NCBI RefSeq assembly: GCF_900115125.1
Contig: NZ_FOVJ01000001.1
Span: 217,303-281,302 of the forward strand
Source of the DNA: Nitrosospira briensis
GTDB taxonomy: Bacteria; Pseudomonadota; Gammaproteobacteria; Burkholderiales; Nitrosomonadaceae
Length of the DNA: 64,000 nucleotides
Reading direction: 5' to 3'
The position numbers and the translations under genes were made by a program. Under the pieces are notes generated by a model. The model searched no databases, was not told the origin of the DNA, and was given only the letters and a program-made list of their open reading frames with translations. Each line of letters begins with the position of its first letter. Position 1 is the stretch's first letter. This document shows, one piece after another, positions 25,528 through 34,200 of this stretch.

Positions 25528-26010
25528 TTACGAGTCAGTTGCTGCATTGCGAGCTAACCAGTCTTCGACGAACTTCTTGTTGATCAAGCCGGTCTTGACT
25601 TCGCGCTGGTGCTTTCGATCATAAAAATAGGTTCGCGGCACTTCGCCATACCAGCGACGATCAATTTCAAGACGCAAGCGCTCCGGCATGTCCTCCGCAA
25701 AGACCCATTGCTCGACCTTCCCCATCCCGTAGCTTTTCGCCCGGGCGCCGACCTGTGGCGTATCAGTTACGGTGTCAGTGGCGATCAGTACGACGTCCAG
25801 CTTCGAATGGCTGCGTTTGAGTTCACTCAGCATCTTAAGTTCGGTTGGGCAATACTGACATTCGAGCGACCACAAAACGAGAATGAAAGGTTTGCCCGCA
25901 CGAGGTGCGAGAATCTGATCAAGACTTCCCACAGTAAAAGGACGGACACTCTCGGCCGCGCTGGCCCCGTTCGCAAAACTCAGCATCAACACGAGAGCCA
26001 GACAGCGCAA
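25528..26010 (-). CDS. TlpA-like exported thioredoxin-fold protein
   Basis: This exported redoxin has the motif WSLECQYCPTELKML, a CxxC in the position of TlpA/ResA, and the downstream cis-proline region GEVPRTYFYD. I propose the TTG at 26010, because GGAGG lies 10 bases upstream and translation then begins MRCLALVLMLSFANGASA, a clean signal peptide. The frame is open to an ATG at 26187, which would add 59 low-complexity residues. It sits 16 bases upstream of tonB on the same strand; a link between it and the TonB motor is only positional. Confidence 0.78.
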   Translation of the reverse strand: MRCLALVLMLSFANGASAAESVRPFTVGSLDQILAPRAGKPFILVLWSLECQYCPTELKMLSELKRSHSKLDVVLIATDTVTDTPQVGARAKSYGMGKVEQWVFAEDMPERLRLEIDRRWYGEVPRTYFYDRKHQREVKTGLINKKFVEDWLARNAATDS

Positions 26011-26227
26011 CCGGGAACGTCCTCCACTGGATGGAGAGCACGCAGCGGTATCTGTGCGCCAGCCAGTAATCCTGGGAGGCTGCTGCGTTTCAGGCGCGGT
26101 CTCCCGGGTACGCGAGCGAAAGACCAGGGGCAGCGTTGCCCGATTGTTTCGGAATAAAGAGAATGGGGATTTCAGAATATTGAACATTAATAATGTAAAT
26201 CTAATTAAGAATCAGTCGCAATCCACA

Positions 26228-26239
26228 TTAAAATTTTAA
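26228..26239. promoter_or_regulatory. 12-bp AT palindrome upstream of the tlpA-tonB group
   Basis: TTAAAATTTTAA is a perfect palindrome in an AT-rich stretch 40 bases upstream of the longest possible start of the thioredoxin-like gene. It may be a regulator site or only part of the AT-rich promoter. Confidence 0.3.
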
Positions 26240-26355
26240 CACTAACCCGCAAATCTACGTATAGTAATATTTTCACCTACGCCGAGTTCCTGGCCCCTGC
26301 CTGATTTCCCTGCCGAATCATAACAGCATGATAGGCGGGAAAAGCCGTTGTAACA

Positions 26356-26532
26356 ATGCGACAAATTGTCGCAGCGTGGAGATTGAATGATACGACTGAG
26401 GCTCCCGCAATTGGTTCGCGTTCGAGTTGGGCTGCAGAGCTGATAAGCATGGTTTTGCTTGCCGTGCAAATCAATCCCGCAAAAGCAGACGAAAAATCGC
26501 CGCTACACCGAGTCATCTTCCCGATAGTTTAG
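26356..26532 (+). CDS. Possible small exported protein (58 aa)
   Basis: A 58-codon frame starting MRQIVAAWRLND contains a hydrophobic run, ELISMVLLAVQINPAKADEK, which resembles a signal peptide ending in AKA, followed by a short tail SPLHRVIFPIV. No good ribosome site precedes the ATG. It may instead be the remnant of an exported protein whose 3' part was lost, which would fit the decay seen at fecR nearby. I do not recognise a family. Confidence 0.2.
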   Translation: MRQIVAAWRLNDTTEAPAIGSRSSWAAELISMVLLAVQINPAKADEKSPLHRVIFPIV

Positions 26533-26744
26533 CCGCTGAACTCGCCGCATCTGGAGTTGGCCGCCGGCTCAATAGTACGAGTTTTTCATTCCGCAAAATT
26601 CGAGCGTCATTCATGTGAGTAGCGAGTGGCATATGGCTTTGCCTTTTTCCCGCAAACTGTTCGGGTAAATGGGGAAAAATTTGCTAATATTGCCGCGGGT
26701 GCGAGTCTGTCTCCTGTTTTTCATCTTCCCATAGGCAAATTATC

Positions 26745-27326
26745 CTGGCTACTAAACAAGAATTTTCCAGGTTTTTGGCTGAGACTGAACGGCGCGCCTA
26801 CAAGCAGGCTTTGTTCGCCGTACGAGATGAACATCTTGCGCTGGATATTGTTCAGGATTCAATGGCCAAGCTCGTGCAGAAGTACGCAGGCAAGCCGTTA
26901 GAAGAATTGCCCCTCCTGTTTCAACGTATTCTGCAAAATACCATACGGGATTTTTACAGGCGGCAGAAAACACGCTCCTTATGGACCACTTTGTTTTCAT
27001 CATTCATTCCCCGCAATCGGGAAACGGAAAATGAAGACTACGATCCACTGGAAACACTGGAAACTTTGCAGCCGGGTGCGTCGTCTAATTTTGCAGACCC
27101 GCGTATACAATTAGAACAATCGCAATTGATGGATACGATCGAGAAGGCTATTGAAACCCTTCCGCCGCGTCAACGGGAAGCTTTTCTCCTGCGTTACTGG
27201 GAAGGGATGGATGTTTCGGAAACAGCAAAGATTATGGAGTGTTCGGAAGGAAGCGTGAAGACTCACTGTTCGCGGGCGGCCCATACTCTTGGCAGGATAT
27301 TGAAAAAAGATGGAATTGAGCTATGA
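26745..27326 (+). CDS. ECF-like RNA polymerase sigma factor with probable CTG start
   Basis: The protein has sigma region 2 (FAVRDEHLALDIVQDSMAKL, FRRILQNTIRDFYRRQKT-like block) and region 4 (LPPRQREAFLLRYWEGMDVS, CSEGSVKTHCSRAAHTL). It belongs to the betaproteobacterial group paired with DUF3619. Only TTG at 26775 is a standard start, but homologues as I recall them begin MA(T/S)-x-QE-x-S-x-FL, which here is encoded in frame from CTG at 26745 (LATKQEFSRFLAETERRA), with AGGC 8 bases upstream. No ATG, GTG or TTG is available between the upstream stop (26685) and 26775. Its stop overlaps the next gene (ATGA), so the two are coupled. The regulon is unknown. Confidence 0.88.
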   Translation: MATKQEFSRFLAETERRAYKQALFAVRDEHLALDIVQDSMAKLVQKYAGKPLEELPLLFQRILQNTIRDFYRRQKTRSLWTTLFSSFIPRNRETENEDYDPLETLETLQPGASSNFADPRIQLEQSQLMDTIEKAIETLPPRQREAFLLRYWEGMDVSETAKIMECSEGSVKTHCSRAAHTLGRILKKDGIEL

Positions 27327-27691
27327 GAGAATCTGACGTAGGGAGGAAGGTAGCGCATTTGCTGGATGACCGTCTGGATCATATCAAGCAAGGCACCCTG
27401 AACCGCCTTGAATCTGCGCGTAGAGCCTCCCTTGAGAATTACCATGTAGTCGAGGCAATGGTTGATGCTGGCCAGGGCGCTTCCGCGCGGACCGGTTCCG
27501 ATTTGCATTCCGGAACCAGAAAACTGCTATCGGCCATAGCGCTGGTATTTGCCCTGGCGAGTGTCGTCTATTGGCAGGCTCTTCAGCAAGGCGACGAAAA
27601 TGAGGAAATTGACATCATGCTGCTCGTCGATGACCTGCCAATAGATGCTTATCTCGACGACGAGTTTGATGCATGGCTAGATCCGCACTAG
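27323..27691 (+). CDS. DUF3619 family membrane protein (possible anti-sigma factor)
   Basis: The 122-residue protein has an N-terminal cytoplasmic part (KVAHLLDDRLDHIKQGTLNR LESAR region), one membrane segment (about residues 69-86, LSAIALVFALASVVYWQAL) and an acidic C-terminal tail with LLVDDLPIDAYLDDEFDAWL. This is the DUF3619 pattern. It overlaps the sigma gene by ATGA and the next gene by 19 bases. The coupling and single-span topology make an anti-sigma role plausible, but that is inference. Confidence 0.85.
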   Translation: MRESDVGRKVAHLLDDRLDHIKQGTLNRLESARRASLENYHVVEAMVDAGQGASARTGSDLHSGTRKLLSAIALVFALASVVYWQALQQGDENEEIDIMLLVDDLPIDAYLDDEFDAWLDPH

Positions 27692-28056
27692 TAGCGGCGT
27701 TTTGCTTATGCCTGTCACTATCCACTTTAGCTGAATCCAGCCAGCCTTCATGGGAGAAGTTGAAGCCTCAGCAGCGGGAAGTCCTGGCTCCGCTTGCGCA
27801 AGAGTGGGACAATATGGACCCGGTTAAAAAGAAGAAATGGCTGGGAATCGCCGAACGCTACCCCGGAATGACGCCTTCCGAGCAACACCGCACCCAGTTG
27901 CGGATGCGTGATTGGTACTCGCTCACCCCCGAGCAGCGCGAATTGGTGCGAGAGAAGTATAAGACGATAAAAAAAATGCCGCCGGACAAGCGTCATGAAA
28001 TAAAACGGAAGTGGCGTGAATATGAGCAAAATTCCGGGGGTCGGAGAGAACAATAA
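27673..28056 (+). CDS. DUF3106 family exported protein
   Basis: This is a 127-residue protein with a signal peptide (MARSALVAAFCLCLSLSTLA) and repeated short helices containing W, P and L at regular spacing: SWEKLKPQQREVLAPLAQEW, KKKWLGIAERYPGMTPSEQ, RMRDWYSLTPEQRELVREKY. This is the DUF3106 pattern. It would act in the periplasm, and its helical repeats recall CpxP/RseC-like sensors, which would suit a sigma/anti-sigma pathway, but no function is proven. It is the third gene of the sigma operon. Confidence 0.85.
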   Translation: MARSALVAAFCLCLSLSTLAESSQPSWEKLKPQQREVLAPLAQEWDNMDPVKKKKWLGIAERYPGMTPSEQHRTQLRMRDWYSLTPEQRELVREKYKTIKKMPPDKRHEIKRKWREYEQNSGGRREQ

Positions 28057-28145
28057 GGCGCCTCCCGGCCTTCCTGTTTTTTTGCCGTTTCTATCAGCAG
28101 GGCATTATAAAAAAGACGAAAGCGCTCCTGAATGAGCCCTTACAA

Positions 28146-28574
28146 ATGATGAAAGCCTTCGCACCGGGGTTGTGGCGGCGGCTGCTGAGCATGATTTATG
28201 AATTCCTGATTCTGGTTGCGGTTCTGTTTATCGCCAGCTTTGTGTTTCATCTGGTATTCCGGGACACTGGTTCTCTTTTTTTCCGGCCTGCGTTTCAGCT
28301 TTATCTCCTGGTGGTCGCAGGTATTTATTTCACCTGGTTTTGGACACACGGCGGGCAAACACTGCCCATGCAAACCTGGAAACTCAGGGTGATCAGGGCG
28401 GATGGAGGACAACTCTTCCTGAAACAGGCGCTGGCGCGTTACTTATTCGCAGTAATCGGCTTTTTTTTCTTTGGCTGTGGAATACTGTGGGCGTTGTTCG
28501 ACCGTGACGGCCTATTCCTGCATGACCGGCTGGCGGGTACCAGGATCGTTAGAATCGGGAATGAGGCGAAGTAG
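28146..28574 (+). CDS. RDD family membrane protein
   Basis: The 142-residue protein has three membrane segments and the RDD signatures: an N-terminal LWRRLLSMIYEFLILVAVLF with the Arg-x-x-x-x-Asp-like start (here R-L-L-S-M-I-Y-E), a central THGGQTLPMQTWKLRVIRAD and the final LFDRDGLFLHDRLAGTRIV. The function of RDD proteins is mostly unknown; some act in ion transport. It lies 89 bases after the DUF3106 gene and is probably co-transcribed; a weak hairpin with a T run (28055-28083) falls between them. Confidence 0.88.
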   Translation: MMKAFAPGLWRRLLSMIYEFLILVAVLFIASFVFHLVFRDTGSLFFRPAFQLYLLVVAGIYFTWFWTHGGQTLPMQTWKLRVIRADGGQLFLKQALARYLFAVIGFFFFGCGILWALFDRDGLFLHDRLAGTRIVRIGNEAK

Positions 28575-28670
28575 AATCGGGTTTTTGTACTGGCTGGAGG
28601 TGAAGCGGCGGTTCGGCGGTCCGGTGTACGCACTTGTCCGCGGTTTTGCGATCGCAGGACGAACTTCCAA

Positions 28671-30131
28671 TCAGCCAGTTCCTCCTACCGTTAATCCATC
28701 TATGCGTAGCGTTGGCTGGCCCACCCCGACCGGTACGCTTTGACCTTCTTTACCACAGGTGCCAACGCCCGGATCGAGCGACATATCGTTGCCTATCATC
28801 GAAACTCGGGTAAGCACATCCGGGCCATTGCCAATCAGGGTCGCGCCTTTTACCGGATAAGCGATTTTCCCGTTTTCGATCATATATGCTTCCGCAGCGG
28901 AGAACACGAATTTCCCGCTGGTGATATCTACCTGGCCTCCGCCAAAATTCACCGCATATAAACCATGCTTCACGGAAGCAATGATCTCATCGGGGCTTTT
29001 ATCGCCGTTCAGCATATAGGTGTTGGTCATGCGCGGCATAGGGATATGCGCAAACGATTCGCGGCGCGCGTTACCCGTGACCGGCACATTCATCAGCCGT
29101 GCGTTCAGGCTGTCCTGCAGATAGCCTTTTAGTATCCCGTTTTCGATCAACACAGTGCATTGCGTAGGATTTCCTTCGTCATCGATATTAAGTGATCCGC
29201 GCCGCCGTGCCATGGTGCCGTCGTCCACCACGGTCACACCCGTTGCGGCCACCCGTTCCCCAATGCGCCCGGCAAATGCGGAACTCCCCTTGCGGTTGAA
29301 GTCCCCCTCCAGGCCGTGGCCGATGGCCTCATGCAACAGTATTCCCGGCCAACCGGCGCCAAGCACTACCGTCATCGTCCCCGCTGGCGCCGGTTTGGCG
29401 CCCAGATTGACAATAGCCTGATGCACCGCTTTCGCGGCATAATCGCGCAGCACATCGTCAGTGAAATAAGCATAATCGAAGCGTCCTCCGCCACCGGCCA
29501 CCCCTTGCTCGCGATTGCCGTTTTCCTCGGCGATGACTTGCACAGAGAGCCGCACAAGAGGCCGTACATCCGCCGCGACGAGACCGTCGCTGCGCGCTAC
29601 CAGCACCACTTCGTATTCTCCGGCGAGAGACGCCATCACCTGGATAACACGTTTGTCCAGGGCGCGGGCATAACCCTCGAGCTTTTCCAGCAAGGCCACT
29701 TTGTCAGTATCTTTAAGGCTGGCGATAGGATCCTGGGGAAGATAAAGTTCGCGCCCTTTACTGCGTCTGACCGCTTGCACCGATTGCCCTGCGCCGTGAC
29801 TGGCAATGGCCCGGGTAGCTTGAGCGGCCGAGGCAAGGGCGGGCATGCTGATGTCGTCCGAATAGGCAAACGCCGTCTTGTCCCCGCTGACCGCGCGGAC
29901 GCCTACACCCTGATCGATATTAAAGCTGCCAGATTTGACGATGCCTTCTTCCAGAGCCCAGCCTTCAGCGCGGCTATACTGAAAATAGAGATCAGCATAA
30001 TCGACGCGGTGTGTGAGCATCTGACCGAATACCTTCTGCAGTCCGGCTGTATCTATCTCGTGGGGTGCGAGCAGGCAGCTGTTGGCGGTGGCGAAAAGAT
30101 CGCCGGGTTGGATGAGAGGTTCTGTAATCAT
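28671..30131 (-). CDS. tldD: Metalloprotease TldD
   Basis: TldD forms a heterodimer with TldE (PmbA) that degrades unfolded peptides and matures some ribosomal peptides. The 486-residue protein contains the zinc motif [12 protein letters not shown] (HExxxH) and the downstream conserved [15 protein letters not shown] with the third-ligand region [17 protein letters not shown]. Length is typical. The carbon-nitrogen hydrolase lies 33 bases upstream on the same strand, and yhdP beyond it, an order common in betaproteobacteria. The partner pmbA is not in the window. Confidence 0.96.
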   Translation of the reverse strand: MITEPLIQPGDLFATANSCLLAPHEIDTAGLQKVFGQMLTHRVDYADLYFQYSRAEGWALEEGIVKSGSFNIDQGVGVRAVSGDKTAFAYSDDISMPALASAAQATRAIASHGAGQSVQAVRRSKGRELYLPQDPIASLKDTDKVALLEKLEGYARALDKRVIQVMASLAGEYEVVLVARSDGLVAADVRPLVRLSVQVIAEENGNREQGVAGGGGRFDYAYFTDDVLRDYAAKAVHQAIVNLGAKPAPAGTMTVVLGAGWPGILLHEAIGHGLEGDFNRKGSSAFAGRIGERVAATGVTVVDDGTMARRRGSLNIDDEGNPTQCTVLIENGILKGYLQDSLNARLMNVPVTGNARRESFAHIPMPRMTNTYMLNGDKSPDEIIASVKHGLYAVNFGGGQVDITSGKFVFSAAEAYMIENGKIAYPVKGATLIGNGPDVLTRVSMIGNDMSLDPGVGTCGKEGQSVPVGVGQPTLRIDGLTVGGTG

Positions 30132-30164
30132 GATGTCCGGTAGACAGAAAAAAAGGCGATAGAT

Positions 30165-31028
30165 TCAACAATGATGCAAGGTACGGTGATTCAGCGCGGG
30201 CAAACTATTGCGCAAGCTGGCCTGATATTCGCGATTGACATCCGCGATCACGACGCCTGACCCCCGCGGAAGGCGATCAAGGACGACGCCCCATGGGTCG
30301 ACAATCATGCTGTCGCCATGGGTTTCACGCCCGTTGATATGGTAGCCCCCTTGAGCGGGCGCAACCACATACGCGAGGTTTTCTATGGCGCGGGCACGAA
30401 TGAGGGTTTCCCAATGAGCTCTCCCCGTAGTTGCGGTGAAAGCCGCGGGAGCGAAAATGATATCCACTTGTCCCATGGAACGGTAGAGCTCGGGAAACCG
30501 CAAATCATAACAAATGGAAAGACCGATACGGCCAAACGGAGAGTCCAGGGCTACGACGCCGCAACCTGCTTCGATCGTTTCTTCCTCGGCATAGCGTTCG
30601 TTCCCGAGCTCCAGGCCGAATAAATGTATTTTATCGTAGCGTGCAACCTGCTGTCCTTTGTCATCATACACGAGGCAGCTATTCCTGACCTTGTCCGGAC
30701 TGGAAGACTCCAGAGGCACAGAACCTCCTACCAGCCATATGCCCAGCCGTTTGGCGATACTGCTCAGGAACTGCTGTATGGGCCCGCTGTTGATCCGCTC
30801 GCGAGCCGCTACCCTATCCGCGTCTTTCATGCCCATAAGGCAAAAATACTCGGGCAGGGCGGCCAGCTTCGCCCCTTGCGAAGCAGCGATGGCAAGCAGA
30901 CGGGTAGCTTCTTCCAGATTGCCATTTACATTAGGGCCAGCCGACATTTGAATGGCGGCGACACGAAAAGAACCCTCCCTTGCTTCTCCGGGTGCAGGCG
31001 GGCTACATGTTGTTGAGCTATTGGACAT
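30165..31028 (-). CDS. Carbon-nitrogen hydrolase (nitrilase superfamily, Nit1-like)
   Basis: The 287-residue enzyme has the Glu-Lys-Cys triad in its family contexts: LAALPEYF (E60), YDKIHLFG (K133) and SICYDLRFPELYR (C173). The fingerprint CYDLRFPELYR is characteristic of Nit1/YbeM amidases that repair deaminated glutathione, so that is a reasonable guess for the substrate. It precedes tldD by 33 bases and follows yhdP, the usual conserved trio. Confidence 0.9.
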   Translation of the reverse strand: MSNSSTTCSPPAPGEAREGSFRVAAIQMSAGPNVNGNLEEATRLLAIAASQGAKLAALPEYFCLMGMKDADRVAARERINSGPIQQFLSSIAKRLGIWLVGGSVPLESSSPDKVRNSCLVYDDKGQQVARYDKIHLFGLELGNERYAEEETIEAGCGVVALDSPFGRIGLSICYDLRFPELYRSMGQVDIIFAPAAFTATTGRAHWETLIRARAIENLAYVVAPAQGGYHINGRETHGDSMIVDPWGVVLDRLPRGSGVVIADVNREYQASLRNSLPALNHRTLHHC

Positions 31029-31194
31029 ATTTTAATGATTTGGGCACGGCTGACGCGGCAATAAGGCGTCAAGCGCCAAAAAATGAGCATGAAGGATGAA
31101 TCGCCCCTCGGGAAACAGAGTAACTTAAAACAATGTCAAAATAAACCCTTGAGGCCGGTCACCATGATCATCCGGCATATTTTTTGCCTTCCAT

Positions 31195-31213
31195 GAGCGG
31201 CCGTCAGCCGCTC
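31195..31213. terminator. Hairpin between yhdP and the nitrilase-family gene
   Basis: GAGCGGC, CGTCA, GCCGCTC forms a perfect 7-bp stem in the 255-bp gap downstream of yhdP. It lacks an immediate T run on either strand, so it is a weak terminator or an RNA-stabilising hairpin. Confidence 0.3.
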
Positions 31214-31283
31214 GCTGCAAAATTTGGAACGTCCTGCGCCGCTTTCATTATGCTTCCGCCTTCAAGAACTTCGAAATTTTTCT

Positions 31284-34200
31284 TCATCTATGTGACTGGT
31301 GGTCATTGACATCATGCCGTCCGTTCGATTGAACGCCGCTGCTGCGCGGTATTTTAGTTACGACCGGATCGGACCAGGTGCCGGTAATATCGTATTCGTT
31401 GGATGTAGCCGGGGTTTGCATTGCCGTGCTTGCAATCACGGTTGCCATACCGACAACGGGAGTGGCCAATCCAAATGACGGAGTTACCTTGATATGCAGT
31501 TTCTGGGTTTCCGCTTCCAGATTCATCTCCCCGTCCATGACAACCTTTGCAGAAGGCCCTTCGATCCGAAGGTCATCGGTAAACGCCACGCCACGGGTAA
31601 TTTTCACGTCCCCGGAAATATCGTCAAACCCGAATCCCTCACTGAATACATCGTGGAAATCCAGAGCGATTCTTCGTGGTAGTGATCGGAGGTTGAAAAT
31701 ACCGAACAGCCTGCCAATTCCTGGCTCAAATCGGGGAAATTGCCCTCGTCTGGCGTTCAGCTTGAAGTTTCCGGACAGGGTGGAGTAATCTATTGACTCG
31801 GGGTTGCCCTGCCAGGACAATGCGCCCTCAACCGTGCCGCTTCCACGCGTTACGCGGTCTTCATGGCCGAGGCGCGTCAGAAACTTGCCGATGTCGGTCG
31901 CTTTCAGGGTGAGATCTGCATGGACGCGAGGCGACGCGGTCCGATTTTGCCATATCCCGTGGATTACTATCGAACTGTCTGGATTGGTTATCTGCAGCTT
32001 CTCAATGCCCCAGTTCCGCCCTTCCTGGCCCGCCAGCAATTCCAGCTTGCCCAACTGCGCCTCGCCAATGACAAAGCTATCCGCTGTTATATCAAGTGCA
32101 GGCAAGTCGTTCCCTCGTCGCCGCCCTTGTGTTGGCAAACCCGGATCGGAACCGGGAGAGGCGGTGGGAATGACCAATCTATTCAATCTCGCCACAACCT
32201 TGCCATTGCCGGACGGATTCCAGCTGATACCACCATTGATCTCCTTGCTTGCGACAGTTGAATACCATAGGTCGTCCTCCCTGTCGGCGTTCAGCTTGAC
32301 GTCATTAAGTCGCCTGCCCAGAAAGTCGAGCGCGCCTATTTTCAGGTTGATTTCCCTGAGAGGGGAGGCTGACCCCGGTTGATTATTGAACTGCTTCAGC
32401 AAATGATGCCACCGGTCCAGGTTCAATACGGGGAGCAAGCCGCTTACCAACACGCCGGTCGTGTCGGGTAAAACGACAGACATGGTATTGCCGAAATTCG
32501 CATGTCCCCGCTCTACGTGATACTTGCCGGAATTATCCTGCACCCGTTTGATTTTTGCCGTAACCACGTCGCCGTAACTCAGGATAAATTCTTCACGATT
32601 TGGCCCTGCCGCTTTTCTTTCTAAACGCAGCGGCGCGGCATCTATGGCATCCTTCGAAAAAGGTTCAGGTAAATCCGAAGTGATGCCCAGCAACGGCGAT
32701 TCAATGGATAAATCCATCAACGCATGGCGCATCCGGATTTCAGCCCGCCAATCCGTGCTGCCGTGCAGATAAGATGTCCATAGCTGCGCCGATCGGGTGA
32801 TCCTGCCCTGTGAGGGCTGGTATAAATTGTCAAGGTTGACCTTGCCTACGGCGGACAAATGCCTGCTCCCGTCCGTCATCTGGGCAGCGTTGATGACAAC
32901 CGGCCCCCCGAGGAGCCGAGCGCCGATATTTTCTATTGATATTCCCGCGTCGCCAAAAGTCAGTACCCCATTGATGTTTTCCAGATCAGGCACATTCGCA
33001 CCGGCATCAATCCGATTATCGATGAGCTCGTAGTTTCCCGCTATTTTGATCGCCAAGGGGTGATGCAGCGGAATATCCAGCTTGAGCAGTAATTTCCCGT
33101 TTCCAGTAATGTCGATATTCTCGGCAAGTCTGTTGTCATTGTTGTCAGCCGTGCTGGCGACAGCGAATTCCAGGAAATTTCGGGTAGGACCGCTGGCTTC
33201 AATCTCGCTGCTGAGCGTTGCATCGGACGCGGCCATATCCGCAATGCTCAGCTTCGCATTGCTTACGTAGGTGCCGAAGATACCAGCCTGCGAAGCATCG
33301 AATTCCATCCGGCTGCCGCGAATCTGCAGATTTCCCGATATATCCTCTATTCGTGGCCATCCCGGAATATGATCCAGGGTTATGCCGAAGGCTTTCGCAT
33401 TCAGCCTGAAAATGCCATTTTTATCGTGGTCGAAGGGAAATTGCGCCAGATCGCCCTTGAGATGAAGCCCGGCATCGAGAGATCCTTCCTCAACTATGGA
33501 TTCATGAAGCCAGTCAGGAGAGCCACGGCTTGTCTCTGTTGGAATGTAGCGCATCAAATAGCGCGCGTCGGCACGCGTTAGATGGGCTGTGAGGTCAATA
33601 ATGCCCGGCCCCTCTGCTCCCGTTCGATAGCTTCCGTAAGCGAGTCCGGCCATTTGCGGGTTGGAAAAAGCGATATTGGCGAACTTGAATGCAATGGAAT
33701 CCGCCATGGAGTGTTGACCGGTCACTACTTCCCAACTCGCGTGACCGGTAAAGATATCCAAGGCGAGCGGTTCACCGAACACGTCGGGCAGTTCCAGTAT
33801 GGTGTTTTGAGAGTTTAGATTCAGCGTACCGCCGCGCTGGGTAACATCGATATTGCCGGTAATGCCGCGGAATGCCGGCAGGTCACCGGATTTCTTAAAG
33901 CCCAGATTGGTGAAACTGCCCTTTGCACTAAAATGTAGAGGTTTGGGCAACTCACCGCTCCATTGTGCCCGCATTGAATGAATTTCTCCGCGGGGCGAGA
34001 TCCGGCCGAGTTGCTCGCGCAGTGATGTGCTCAGCGGCAAGTATCTGATCAGGCGCCCTAGAACCTCCAATTTTGAATTGTCGATTATCAGTTTTCCGCT
34101 ACCGGATTGCTCGCCATGGGCAGGAATCAACTGCAGCAAGAAATTTACGGGCGGCAGTTCCCGTTTCTGTTTCCCGGGAACAGAGGTTCTCAGTTTTTGT

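Larger units (their letters stand above)
26011..26744. other. Intergenic region between the tlpA-tonB and sigma-factor transcription units
   Basis: This divergent gap of about 730 bases holds no large gene. From 26188 to 26260 it is very AT-rich and contains a 12-bp perfect palindrome TTAAAATTTTAA (26228-26239), so the tlpA-tonB promoter may lie here. A small open frame at 26356-26532 is listed separately. I could not find a convincing Fur box, although iron control of tonB would be expected. Confidence 0.5.

Noticed and set aside
26188..26260. Possible Fur box upstream of the tlpA-tonB group
   Set aside because: The stretch is AT-rich and has GATAAT-like fragments, but no window gives a convincing 19-bp Fur match.
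29316..30143. A 275-codon plus-strand frame opposite tldD
   Set aside because: It is a shadow of the tldD coding sequence, with no family features.
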